From Morella rubra (taxonomy: Eukaryota > Streptophyta > Magnoliopsida > Fagales > Myricaceae): 64,000 bases of DNA. Position 1 is the first letter of the stretch. Each line of letters starts with the position of its first letter. Below, piece by piece: positions 44,338 to 56,600 of the stretch. A program made the position numbers and the translations under genes. Where the stretch lies: NCBI GenBank assembly GCA_003952965.2, contig CM025856.1, positions 17,939,011 through 18,003,010 of the forward strand. The letters run 5' to 3'. The notes under the pieces are model-generated. The model was given only the letters and a program-made list of their open reading frames with translations. It was not told the DNA's origin and did no database searches.

Positions 44338-45626
44338 GATAGTTTAGGTGCAAAGTGTAACATCTTACAATATGTCATACTCCGATAGTAGGTTGAAAAG
44401 TATATTTTTCCCTTAATTATATTAGGTGTAGATTGACCAGTATATATTGGCCCAAACCCGAGTCATCTAACCTATGGTGTGGTGTTGATCTTTGACTATC
44501 GAATCAATATGATTATCAGTCATCAACAATTGTCTGTCAAACTCAAACTTGACTAATTAGTGGCGATAAATCAAGCCGACCCTACCATCGTCCTTTTTTT
44601 TTTTCTCACAATCTTCAACTATCCGAAGTTGATATTTTCTTATACAATGAGTAGTCGTTGCTAAAGTATATAGACTTAGCCGCAGTGGCAAAGACAAGAG
44701 AAGATGGGACACAGTCCCTCCAAAAGTTTTAGAAAAATTCCTTTTCAAAGCTAAAAAAACTATCTCACCCCCCTTATTACACCTTCAAATACCATTTTAC
44801 CTGTTAAATTTGACCAATTGGTGACAATAAATCAAGCGGACCCTGCCTTGGTTCCCTTTTTTTTTCCCACAATCTTCAACTATTTGATATTTTCTTATTC
44901 AAGGATTAGTCGCCCTTATAGTCTATAGAGTTGGCTGGTCAATTGGAGTGATGCTTGTAGTTTCGGATTTGAGTCCATCTAAGAGGTTGTTCGGTTGTAG
45001 TGTTTTTTGAAAAAATTTTAGGTGATGTTAATTTTATTGGTATGCGTGTTTTAGTTATTTTTATGTAGTATTAAGAATGATATTTAGTTATAGAATTTTT
45101 GTATTCTGAGAATTCAAATAACCAGACTTCTAAATTTTGGTTTGATCTGGACCTGATTTGGCCGGAAAATCCTCCAACCCAGTACTGTTTACAGAGACAA
45201 CGAACTAACGAAGTAACATTCATAGGTCCCAAACACTTTTACACAACCAACAAAACTTGAAAATCCTTACCCTTCTGGGCGCTGCCGAGTATATGATCGT
45301 GCATTAATGCCTCTGATATTTTTAATAAAGACACGCTAAGCTGGTTCCCGAGAAATGAAATGGAGGTTCGCTCGTTGTACAGCTTTAGAACCTTTCGACG
45401 AAGTGGAACATCTAATAGATCGCTTCGGGCCAATTCTAAATATTCATAGCATTGATTTACTAATGTAGACGGGCCTAAACCAGACCCCAAGCAGAGTCAT
45501 GGCACCGTGACGGACAAAATCCGATGAACTTACAAACGCACGAGGGAAAAGAAAACATAAGAAAAGATGACAACGCTGGATTATTATGGCAGTAGATTTT
45601 CAGTAACAGTGAGTGGCCCGTGTAGG

Positions 45627-46513
45627 TTAATCTATTACGGAAGTGCCAGGTCCAAAAACCTTTCGATAATAGGCGATCATTTTGTCTCTGGGAGGTAGGC
45701 TTTCCTTGATAACGCTGTGGCTCACGATCTCATTAGCCCATTTGCAAAGTTTGGGAAATTTCTCCTTTGGCATTACCTGATCTGCCCCTGAAGCTTCTTC
45801 ATAAACTCCAAACCAAAAGGCTATGATATTACCTACGATGTCTACGAATCCGATTTTCTCTCCTCCAAAAAACCTCTTCTCATTGAGCTCATCCTCTAGA
45901 AACTGTAGTTGTTCCTTGACTTCTTCCACTGCCTTCTCACGCTCTTTCTGATCAGCACCCCAACAAGCTCTAAATACTGCATGCAAGCACTGTAGAAAAG
46001 AAAAAGAGAAGACTCAAATTCGAATTTAAGTTGAAAATTTTCTCAACTTTACCGTCTCGATTAACCATATAGGATGTGTCCACAAAAATGGACGGAAATA
46101 GATATATAATTTGAAACGGGTAGGCCCATTCTAGATTTAGATTTTGTGATGGATTTGCAGGACAAGCACCAGATTCTAAGAAAACAAAAGAAAAGAAATT
46201 ACCTTCTCATCAATAAACTTGGCCCAAAAACGTGCGACGGCCCTTCTATGAGGATCTTTAGGTAATATGGAATAGTCCTGCCAGGTCTCATCAATGTATT
46301 CAAGGATGACTGAGACTCTACAACAGACTTTCCATTGTGTACTAACACGGGAATCTTCTTGTTAACGGGATTGTATTGGAGAAGGGCAGGACTCTTGTTG
46401 TTTAGGTCTTCCTCAACATACTTGTACTGAACTCCTTTCAGTTTCAAAGCTAACTCTATTCTGCGACTAAAAGGGCTCACCCACGTGCCAAACAACAATA
46501 CTTCTTCGGCCAT
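45627..46513 (-). pseudogene. Tau-class GST-D, single-base deletion in exon 1
   Basis: Exon 1 (46513 down to 46203) begins [20 protein letters not shown] with Ser13 and the [11 protein letters not shown] and VVESQ glutathione-site motifs. One base is missing directly after the ESQ codons (near 46309), where GST-C reads GTC ATC. The rest of exon 1 ([10 protein letters not shown]...FIDEK) lies in the shifted frame, and the open frame ends at 46199. The GT donor and a 213-bp intron follow. Exon 2 (45989 down to 45627, 121 codons with stop) is open: CLHAVFRACWGADQKERE, KRFFGGEKIGFVDIVGNIIA, ending GTSVID, slightly extended compared with GTSK in GST-C. It is a young pseudogene or sequence error. 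Confidence 0.88.
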
Positions 46514-46593
46514 TACTATACTGTGTGATGTTGTACTTTAAACAGGTTGTGTTGTGATTTTTCAGATGCTTGGCTCTTCTGGGTTTGATGCCC

Positions 46594-46601
46594 TTTTATA
46601 G
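46594..46601 (-). promoter_or_regulatory. TATA box of GST-D
   Basis: Minus-strand CTCTATAAAAGGGC about 85 bases upstream of the GST-D start, as in GST-C. Confidence 0.7.
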
Positions 46602-46688
46602 AGCTGCGATCTCAGAGGTTACTTGGTCGAGAAGCCTCGATCCCTGTTGATTGTTATTTTAGCCTTAACCTCGTCCATAAATTGGAAA

Positions 46689-46720
46689 GGGGGGGGGGGG
46701 GGGGGCGGCGGCGGCGGCTG
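46689..46720. repeat. G17 run plus (CGG)4 tract
   Basis: Seventeen consecutive G (46689-46705) followed by CGGCGGCGGCGGCTG in the GST-D upstream region. The GST-C equivalent is only GGGGGGTGGGCGGCTG (about 40267-40282), so the tract has expanded. It has quadruplex potential. Confidence 0.9.
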
Positions 46721-47179
46721 CACTATAAACTTGGACTGGTGAGGAAGAATCAAGATCTGTCACCTGCTACTTATCTTTTACAAAGGAAAAACTATTTCTT
46801 GCATACGCGCTTAGCTCAGCACGTACTGCAAAAACGCACACTGCTGCACAATAGAAAAGCTGGAAAGCGACTTATCTTTTATGAAGGAAAAACTATTTCT
46901 TGCATACGCGCTTACCTCAGCACGTACTACAAACACACACTGCTGCAAAATAGAAAAGCTGGAAAGCGAATCCTGAGTGCTGAGGTAAGCGCGTATGCAA
47001 GAAATAGTTTGTACTTTATAAAAGATAAGTCGCTTTCCAGCTTTTCTATTTTGCAGCAGTGTGTTTTTGCAGTACGTGCTGAGGTAAGCGCGTATGCAAG
47101 AAATCGTTTTTCCTTTATAAAGGATAAGTAGCAGTTGACAGATCTTGATTCTTCCCCTCCAATCCAAGTCTATAGTGCA
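46719..47179. repeat. Large inverted repeat made of GST upstream DNA
   Basis: The left arm 46719-46922 and right arm 46976-47179 are reverse complements with few mismatches, separated by about 53 bases. Each arm starts (outer side) TGCACTATA(A/G)ACTTGGA(C/T)TGG and contains AGAATCAAGATCTGTCA and TTTCTTGCATACGCGCTTA(C/G)C. The left side also contains two tandem copies of a 101-bp unit (46771-46971). The single-copy ancestor of the unit is in the GST-C promoter near 40290-40430, so this is an inverted duplication of GST-D upstream DNA. Confidence 0.92.
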
Positions 47180-47290
47180 ACCCTCCGCCGGAAGTTTTTG
47201 CAGGGGAGACTAGTTCGGCCCAGAATATTGCCCACGTGGCTGAAGAAGGGATTTTTGGGCTAAGTCCTGGTGTGGGTAGCCCAATAGTGC

Positions 47291-47764
47291 TTGAGACCAG
47301 TGGACTCTCAGATTAAGCAACCTGCGGAGCCCAGCCTTTCCAAAGTCACATTGCGACGGCCCACTATTCTCAAAAAGGACACGCTATCAAATGTAACTTG
47401 TGCGAGCCCTCAGGAGGAGGCCCCTCCGCAGAAAAGAGGGCAGACAGAGGTCCAAGACACCTCCCGTGCTTTCAAACGTCTGCAACTGGCTTCCGAGTCT
47501 CTGGAATTGAACAAAGATCTTACCCTGTCTAGTCCTCCTTTGTGTGACCTGTATCCCTCGGCAGATGTACCGAAGAAAAAGGTTGTCAAAGTCAACGCCT
47601 CAAAACCCAAATCTAGACAGCTGAGCGGGGATCGGCTGTTCCGTAACAAGCCGAGTGCGCATAAATCCTCTAACACAGATGCCGCAAAGCTTCAGCCAGA
47701 TCCAAATACGGCTGAGGAGGCGGACCTTAATATAACGGCCCGACCCAAAAGTCTAGACGGATAA
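47291..47764 (+). pseudogene. Probable LINE ORF1 C-terminal remnant
   Basis: 157 codons open, beginning MRPVDSQIKQPAEPSLSKVT (no evidence that this ATG is the true start) and ending ARPKSLDG before TAA. It is rich in Lys, Pro, Ser and Thr, with PKKKVVKVNASKPKSRQ basic stretches, and has no zinc knuckle. Position just upstream of the endonuclease and end of the frame shortly before it fit the C-terminal tail of a plant LINE ORF1 (RNA-binding gag-like protein). That identification is by context; sequence alone is not diagnostic. Confidence 0.55.
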
Positions 47765-47776
47765 AGTTTTGCTTAA

Positions 47777-49480
47777 AAAATATCATCACAACCAAGAAAA
47801 AGAAACTCACAAAAATCTTTTTTCCATATTCAATAATCAAAATGAATCTCAACAGTTTAGTCCAAGCACTATTCTAAAAAAATAAATCCTTAAATACTAC
47901 TCTTAACAAAAGTCTCAATAAACAATTTCCCAAATAAGCAATAAAACAACTAAAGTCTCCAAATAAAACAATTATTACTAAAGTCTCCAGAAGACTCTTT
48001 ATTCAATAATTCTGCATCTTGCAACTAATCTTATAAACTACAACCCGCAATCTCTATTTCTCGCTGCCACTAACCTCTAAATCTGAAAGATAAAAAATAA
48101 GTGGTGAGCTACAACTAACTCAGTAAGTAGCAATCAATAAGGTAGGGGAAATGAAAATTTTATTAACATCACCAAGATTAAGAAAATGTAGTGAGCGATA
48201 CCAAATTGAGAACGTAATTTATAATAAAATACCCCAGACCAAGCAATATAGTAAAATTATTAATGGTCACATAGACCTCAACAATCACAAGCACGAAGAT
48301 AGTTTGATGGTATGCTTATGACACAAATTTCACAATGATAGAACAATCATTTCAAATGAGTTCGTGAATTCTCATTTTTACCAAAATTCATTCAATTTCC
48401 CTAAGGCATCAAAAATTGTTTAAAATACAATGCACGTTTAAAATCCAACATTTTCAAAATTCAAAAATTCAGAACAACTCATCCAAACAGGTTTCGAGAA
48501 ATATTTAAAAATTGTGCATGTATTTTCCACAAAATAAGAATTTCATAAAAAATCTTAATGAAAGACCACTTACTTCAAACGTTTAACCCGAAGCCTAAAG
48601 TTCATTAAAAAAACTTGTTGAATAATCAATCAGATCCTAAATGAATTTAAATATCATTAATCAATACCAACATGGGGTTCGAATCATTCTATACAACTCT
48701 AAAATAATTAAACTACTACGTTAGGTAAAGCATCTCCTCAGGAACGCTCTTAGCACTAGAAACCATCAGGTAATCCATATTGAAAAATCTGGACAGCCCT
48801 TAAAATGCCATCTTTGCACCTTAATCCACATATATCTCCATTATAAACTAAATGGTAAAATTCCAACAGCACCCATCTTTATCAAACATGAAATCTCCCT
48901 AAAAATCCCACCTATCATCACCCTACAACAATTTAAAACAAATCTGAAAATCTCGAAATCCAATCCAAATTTCATCATAGATAGAGACTTGAAGAAAAGA
49001 AATTACTCACCAAATGCATCGATGAGATCGAAAGAAAACCGCTTATTATCAAGGGATTGACCTCTCAATGTTATCTACGAAACAAAGAATCCAATCAAAT
49101 TAAAAGGAATAAGAACCAATCCAAAGATTATATCATTCTTACATCCAAGATTGCCTAGCCCCTACGACTTGGCGTCTCCAAGGCTAGAGAGAGAGAGTTT
49201 CGAAAAAGAGAGGTGGAGAAGGAAAAATTACGACTTCTAGCGGTGTTTTCCGAATAATAGCGAAGATATATCTTTTAATCTCGTTAAGGTTCGAATATGG
49301 CAAGATTGTAGGCAAAAATAGTGAAGAGATTTGAATTTAAAGTTTTTTAAAAAGAAAAACGAAGATCTGCAAATCAAGGGCAAAACCAACGGAAAGGAGT
49401 CTTTCGCGTGAAAAAGAAGATGTTCTGCTGGCCACTTATCCAGAACGCATAGCTCTGCATTTTTTTTCTTGGGTATTACA
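47777..49480 (-). mobile_element. Solo LTR inserted between LINE ORF1 and ORF2
   Basis: Flanked by CTTAA (47772-47776 and 49481-49485), a 5-bp target duplication. On the minus strand it starts TGTAATACCC, a common plant gypsy LTR start, and contains TACTTACTGAGTTAGTTGTAG and AGCTCACC (near 48100-48130), typical of chromovirus LTRs. The distal end does not show a clean CA. It is 1704 bp with no coding region. Removing it rejoins the short spacer between the ORF1 stop and the ORF2 start. Confidence 0.8.
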
Positions 49481-49501
49481 CTTAACGTGCCTCCCCTCCC
49501 C

Positions 49502-52500
49502 ATGAAGGCCCTCTTCTGGAGCTGCCGTGGGTTTGGCCGTGCCGCGGCAATGAATTACCTCCGGAGGGTGTTACAGCAACACCGTCCTGAGTTATTTTGT
49601 CTTGCCAAAACTATGGTTGCTGGAATTCATAGTAGAGTGGTGCAAATGGGTTTTGAGAAAGTTTTGGAAATTACCCCACTAGGCAAAATGGGGGGATTGA
49701 TTGTAGCTTGGCAGAATGGCCTGAATGTTGATGTTTCGGGTTATTGTTCTAATTTTGTGAATCTGATTGTACGGTCTAACCCATCGAATCATGAATGGCT
49801 GTTATCTTTTGTTTATGGGCCTGCAGTTTGGAATGAAAAATCTTTGTTTTGGTATTCTCTGGAAAATTGTGGGTAGGATTTTTTGGGGTCGTAGGTTTGT
49901 TTCGGAGAATTTAATGCCATTTTGTGTCCAAATGATAAATAGGGAGGAAGGTATGTGGGATCCAACTCCATTACAGGTGATATGCAACAATTTATTTGGA
50001 ATACGGGCATGATGGATTTGAGTTTTGTGGGGAACCTTTATACATGGTCTAATGGCCGGGAAGGGCAGGGGCGTATTATGGAGAGACTAATGGAGATTGG
50101 CGAGCATTATTTCCCCGCGCGACAGTGACGCATTTAACCCGGTTTGTCGTGGATCACGCCCCCATATTGCTGGACTCTCTCGGTGATTGAGACCACCATC
50201 CCAAGCCTTTTCGATTCGAAGCCTTTTGGGCTGAAGATGGACGCAGTATACAAGTGGAGAATGAGGCTTGACGCTTTGATTGCTCGGGCCCTCGGGGTCA
50301 ACCGTCTACTCTTTGTGCCAACATCTCAAGGCCACCAAGGAGGCTTTAAGATGTTGGAACAGAGAGGTCTATGGCCACATTCATTCCAAAATTCGCCACC
50401 TCCAATCAGAGTTGTAACACACACAATTACAGATTTCAGAAGCTGCAGAGAGTGAGGCCTGGCCTCGACATCACTTCCAGGAGAAAGAAATTAGTAGCCG
50501 CTTGTTACACGAGCAGAAAACTGAGGAGCAACTATGGCGCCAAAAATCATCCATCACATGGATGCAAACGCCGGATTTGAACGCGAAGTTTTGTCATCGT
50601 TCAACAATTGCGCGCAGTCGTTGCAACTGTATTGAAGCGTTGAAAGATGACTGTGGCGACTGGATTTTCGAGAGGGACGCTATTGGGCACCATGTTGAAT
50701 CTTATTTTAAGGGACTGTTTACAGCCCGACCTGTCGATTTCCCTGTTGGCCTTGAGTCCCTACTCCCCTCTGTAATTACGGATCCTGATAATGAACGCCT
50801 GTGTCGGGTTCCAGACAATGCAGAAATTTGGGAGGCAGTCAAAGGCATTGGGAGTTACAAGGCTCTAGGGCCAGATGGTTTCACCGCCTTGTTCTTCCAA
50901 AAATACTTGTCCATTGTCCAGGACGCTGTGATAAAGACGGTGCGCCATTTTTTTTGTGACCGGGTACTTATTGAAGCAACTCAACCACTCTTTCATTGCC
51001 CTTATTCCAAAATCTGATACCCCGAAAAATATTACACAATTCCGTCCAATCAGTTTGTGTATTGTTAGTTATAAAATAATCTCCAAGATTTTGACCTCAA
51101 GGCTAAAGCGCTTGCTGCCCAAGTTGGTTTCCCTCTACCAAAATGCTTTTGTACCCAATAGAATCATCCAAGACGATTTAATCTTGGTTCATGAGATTAT
51201 GCAGACGCTTAAACGAAAGATGGGGAGGAGAGGATTACTTGCAGTGAAGATGGATATGGCCAGAGCTTATGATAAGGCTGATTGGTCGTTCTTGCTAGAA
51301 ATTCTCCGTTGCTTTGGTTTTAATGAGAAATGGCGGCAATGGATATCACAATGTCTCACAGCGGTCTCTTTCTCAGTTTTGTTGAATGGGACGCCGTTTG
51401 GTTTTTTTTAAACCCACCTGCGGGATTCGTCAGGAAGATCTTCTATCTCCATTTTTAGTTGTGCTTGTCACTGAAGTACTAACTCGATTAATTCGCAGGG
51501 AAGAAGAATTGCGTACCATTCATGGTATTCGGATTGCGCGAAATGCTCCAGCCATCACCAACATGCGATTCATAGATGATATTATGTTATTTTGTAGAGC
51601 TAATGAAGGAGAGGTGCAGCAGCTTCACCTCTGCATGAGGACTTTTGCCGACTGGTCGGGGCAAGTGATAAACCCCACCAAATCATTTCTGCACTTTAAT
51701 CATAACATGGCCCCAACCCAATGAGATCAGATTTCTCACATCCTTAGAATCCAACCGGCCATGGCAGCCTGTCAGTACCTTGGCCTTCCTTTTTGTGTTT
51801 CGTGATCTAAGATTCAAGCTCGCCGGGACGTCCAGGAGAGGGTGACTAGAAAGTTGGCGGGATGGAAGGCTCGAACACTGTCCCAAGCGGGCAGAACAGT
51901 ACTAATCCAATCGATAGCATCCGCTATCCCTTCGTACTACATGTCCATCTTTTGTTTGCCTAAAAGTGTGTGCAGGAAGCTTGATATTAAGATAAATAAT
52001 TTTTGGTAGGGCTTCACGGATGAGAAATGACATTTCCATCCGAAAGCCTGGGAGAGTATTTGCAAGCCGAAATTGTCGGGTGGCATCGGGTTGAGGCACA
52101 TGGAAGATATGAACTGCGCGCTAGTGGCCAAAGGAGGTTGGGAGATGATGTCAAAGAATCACTGCCTATGGGTTCAAGCTCTTCAGGCGAAATATTGCCA
52201 GGGTAAAAATCTGCTACAAGCCCGTGGGATTTCTGGTGCCTCATGGGTGTGGCAAAGCATCATGCAAAGTCAAAATTTGGTTGCAGCAGGATTTTGCTGG
52301 AGGATTGGTGGTGGTGCTGATATTAACATATGGTGTGACCCGTGGGTTCCGGGTCTCCCTGGTTTTATTCCTTCTCTAAAAGTGGGGGCAGTAGTTGATC
52401 GTAGAGTAAATTATGTCTGTGATTTGATTCAGGAAATTGTCCCTTGCTGGAAAGAGGCTTTGATCCGAGATCTTTTTGAAGAAGCCTCCGCCGAGGCCAT

Positions 52501-53629
52501 TTTAAGCATCCCTCTGCATGTATCCCACCAACATGTTGTCCCTCGTTGGCTCTTAAATTCAAAGAGTAGCTATTCAGTTAAAGATGCATACTTATTTGAT
52601 CAATAGGAGCGATTCCAACATACTGGAGCTTTGACCACCCAGGAGTGGAAACTTTTTTGGAAATTAAAGATTTAGTATCATTTGAATTTTTTTATTATGG
52701 AAAGTGGCGGCTAGTGCTCTCCCTTTGAGCTGGAATGTGGCGAGATTCTATCGTGACTATGATTTGCGTACTTTGGGCTGCCCTTTTTGTTAGCAGCATG
52801 AGGAAGCCTATGAACACTTGTTTTTAGGGGGTTCGGTCAGCTCTATTGCATGGTGGAGTGGTCCTTGGCCAATAAAGACTGAGGGCTTCGCTTCTTCCCC
52901 TATTTCCCAATGGTTGAAATTCCTCCTTAACAAAAAGAATTTACCTGATCATTACCAAGACAACTGGTCTTTAATGATGCTGGCTGTAGCCATCACACTG
53001 GATTCCCTCTGGTGTATGCGGAATTGCATAGTACATGAAGGAAAAAGTTTGGTGCTTGAGGACTTAATACAATCCATTAGGCGCCGGTTTGAAGAGTATG
53101 GGCACAGGAGGATGAAAATGTTGTGATGGGATGGCAACCGCCGTGTGAGGGAGCCTTGAAAATAAATTTTTATGTTTCTGTTAGGATGAATAGCCTCTGT
53201 GTGGCAGCTGTGTGCAGGAATTTTAAACGGAGTATATTTGCATACTTGGATACAGAAATTTCATGGATCAGTCCCTCTGAAAGGTGAAGCTCTAGTGGAA
53301 CGTGTGGCTTTCTCTATGGCTGCCGAGTTGAATGATGTGGAGATTACTCTGGAAGGTGATTCCTTGAGTGTAGTGAATCAGATTACCCAAATGGGAAGTA
53401 GTTCTGACTGGAGCATTGAGGGAGAAGTGGAAACCATGAAGGCTCTATTGGGACAACACCCCCGACGGAAGGTGAAATGGACCCCGCACGCTGGCAATGA
53501 ATTAGCCCATCGATTGGCGTACTAGGGGCAACAAAATGACAACCAAGGCAACATTTGTATTGGTGATGTGCCACATGATATTGTAATTTGTGATGATTAT
53601 GCCTGTAACGGCAGTGAAGGTTGTCAATA
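49502..53629 (+). pseudogene. LINE ORF2 (endonuclease-RT-RNase H), many frameshifts
   Basis: The APE-type endonuclease starts MKALFWSCRGFGRAAAMNYL at 49502; the usual WNCRG is WSCRG and the usual AET(K) is AKT, so two catalytic positions look lost. The reverse transcriptase spans about 50850-51720: YKALGPDGFTALFFQKY near 50857, FRPISLCIVSYKIISKILTS near 51042, QNAFVPNRIIQDDLILVHEI near 51140, VKMDMARAYDKADW near 51244, and FIDDIMLF near 51570 in place of the usual FADD. The zf-RVT-type region is near 52080-52600 (GGIGLRHMEDMNCALVAKGG; SSYSVKDAYLFDQ). An RNase H-like domain is at 53280-53520 (LEGDSLSVVNQI; KWTPHAGNELAHRLAY). Frame changes occur near 49870, 50150, 50500, 50960, 51400 and 52650. 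Confidence 0.88.
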
Positions 53630-53639
53630 ACGTTTCACG

Positions 53640-56600
53640 TTACGTAGAAAAAAAGAGAGAATAATACATTACAAATAATCAGACTCTTTTTCTCACTCAC
53701 GATAAATTGGTCCTCAAAAAGAGACCCAAACTCTAATTGTTCCACTGGGGTGGTTCTAAACTTCTAGCCTGTTGAAAGTGGGCCTAAAATGGAGCAAGTC
53801 CTTCTGTTTTTCATATCGTCAAGCTTTCGATATCATGGCCTAAGCTTACTTTCCCCCTACCATATTACCATATCGAATCCGGCTGATCTTAGTTTTTCCT
53901 TTGGTGCCTTGAAGCTTCCTCGTGCATGGAGGGGTTTCGGTCATTGTTGAAGTTTCCAAAAGCTTTCCCCAATCAACTGCTTCCGCAAATTGGTACTAGC
54001 TTAACTGAGGCACTTTCTAACTCCTGGTATTATGACCCTAGTTAATTAAATAAGTGACTATAGGATGAGGCTACGATTAGAAGGTTAATCTTTTGCGCGA
54101 TAAGCCTTATTTTTGAAAATTCATACAAAACTTCCGACGAATTTTCAGCATTCATATAGGAAGAAACTTTGTCGATTCACTGAGGATTGCTACATCGTGG
54201 ATTAATTCGGGTCGATTTGGTGGTGGGAGACCAAGGACTGAATCGTGGGGCATGAACACTTGAGCATTTTCGGTTATATCATAAATGGGTAGGAACGATA
54301 CCTGACTGGACCCTATAGAAAGTGGTGCAGACGTACGGTGTTCATTTTTTAAAATTTTTTTTTTTCTCATTTTTTCTTTTTTTTGGTCTTAATTTTTTAG
54401 GTTTAATTCATAGAGAGGGGGACTGAAGTTTGGGAAGTCAAAATGTAGACTTATTCTAGTCTTTAACATTAACAATACTGAAGCATATTTTTAAAGATAT
54501 TGTAGATTTGTGTTTGGGTAAAAAAATATAAAAAATACATTTCTTTTTTAGAATTTGATTTGAGTAACAATGACGAGTTTCGGTTTCACTCGGTTGTATA
54601 GGAGAAAACAGGCATGTACATTATAAGGTTGCGGAATGGTAACCGCAAATCGTATTCTCGATTTTGATTGGGTCCTCTTTCCGTTTCTGTCGTCTACCTG
54701 TATAACGTTGTATGTATCAAGTATCATTGAGCATTCAAGCTCTTGTAACGCCGTAGATATTATGAAAGGCAGGAATATATGTTCTAGCATTTCTCATAAT
54801 ATTATCACAATATTTGTGGTCAACCATTTGCGAAGTGAGATAAACATATTAACATAAGCTTGCGTGACCCATTTGGTAAAACAGATAGTACAGTATTACA
54901 TTTCGTATAATGTCCACGAAAGAGAATTGAAGAACGTTGGAACGAATATACTCGCATGGCGTGCTATATTATGTTCAAAATGTATGCCAGGCTCTGCTCG
55001 TGGGGGCTACACATAGTTTCAACACTATTATATATCCGATCGTAAAGGGGGTGTGATGGAGAACATGGTGGGAATAAAAGGAAGATCGCCTTCTAACTAC
55101 ATGGGGATTTTGGAAGGTCTATACACTAAGGCTGGAAATAGTTCTCGAAAATGCTGCTCAAGTATACAGAGGTAAGATACCTTCGACTCCTTTGTTGTAA
55201 TCGCATATTGGCCTGTAATTACTTGATTGTTACGATCTATTGTACGGTGACACTGCATGTGTTTTACCTTCCTGGCCTAAAATGTAATGGCTCTCTGATG
55301 TCTGAATTCATTGTCGATCGTCGGCAGCGCGCCATTGTCCAACGAAGTGGGCGCAACTACTGTCTGGATTATACTCTTAGAAAAGCCCAACTTTAGAGGG
55401 ATTGATATGGAAATTTATGTCATCTAAGGCATGACTAGAGGTAGAGTAGGATTGTCCCGTTTTAAAATTCAGTCTGTTCTAGTGACAGCTGTAGTTCGAA
55501 CAGAACGCGAGTCGGGTGTGACGTTCTTAGTCAATAATAACATTACGGAACACTTTGAAGAAAGAAATTGGTAGTATTGGAACAACATAGTGACGGCAAT
55601 ACCATCTACGTGGCGAGATCATTGCCATCTTATTGCGAACAAAATATATTGCGGCCATCAACAAGATTTCATCTCCTGTGTGCCATTCAAATGGTGCTTG
55701 CTAAGAAACCGCGCCTATGGTTTGATGAAATGGAAAGGATCTGGCTTTCGAGATAGCGAATAGAGCTTATTGTCACCTTCACTGTGAGGTTAATGACACT
55801 CTCACAGAGAATGGACGAAAATAGAGACGCAAAGCGAAGGATTTTCATGCCTATTTTGTGAGGTAGCGATTACGATTGTGGCCAAGTAAGAGCAATGAAT
55901 GTTACAAACACAGTGGCTCGAATGGTTGTAGTGTGGCATGGGATACACTGACCGAGTGCATGAGCTACTTTGCGTGGATACATTGTTGCTTTATGGTGGC
56001 AACGGAATTTAGTAAGAAATCACGCACATAGTTAAGGGAAGGAAAATGAGGGCAAAAACCTATGGTGGACTTCAATAGCACTGGGTTTACTTTGTCCAGG
56101 ACAGTGAACATTTATATTTCAATAGGTTGTGATGGGGATGAGGAGAATTAGGGGCATAGAGAGACTATTGGATCAATTAGAGCCTTTCATTAGTAACTGG
56201 AGAGAAATTGCTATGGCAATAGTCCAGGAGAGCCGAAGTAGTGAGAATGCTAGTGCTGACGATATATTGTTTTACGGGATAGGCAATTTCTCGGTTCCGG
56301 TAGAAGTGCAAATTGGAGGGCACCTACGACTGGAGGATATTTTCAGATAAATTAGGAATAAGAGAAATTAGGCATAGTCGATCTCTTAATTTTTATCTGA
56401 GAGTTTACGGTGAACCGGACACAAAACACAACTATGAGGCGATTGTAAGGCTTAGGAGCAGTCATGCCTTGTACCGAAGTCAATTAGTATCTAGAATGTA
56501 AGCTTCATGGCATCTAAGGCTGAAGACAAATAAGGGAGTTGGACGTGGCTGGACTGTCCATAAAAATGTAACGAGAGGGCAAGATTCTTTCAAGGGAGAA

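Larger units (their letters stand above)
44510..46960. repeat. GST-D duplication unit
   Basis: Aligns with 37840-40440. The stretch 44420-45620 has no gene; it contains duplicated downstream flank plus a unique piece (44985-45130). Confidence 0.8.
47180..53640 (+). mobile_element. L1-type LINE retrotransposon, degenerate
   Basis: An ORF1 remnant, endonuclease, reverse transcriptase, zinc-finger/RVT region and RNase H-like domain lie in order on the plus strand, interrupted by a 1.7-kb solo LTR. The 5' end abuts the inverted repeat at 47179. No clear poly(A) tail or target duplication was found; the 3' end is placed after the last coding similarity. Confidence 0.85.

Noticed and set aside
46682-47167. 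Long open frames on both strands across the GST-D upstream palindrome
   Set aside because: They arise because the palindrome mirrors itself; the protein is repetitive and matches no family, and the plus-strand frame starts in the G run.
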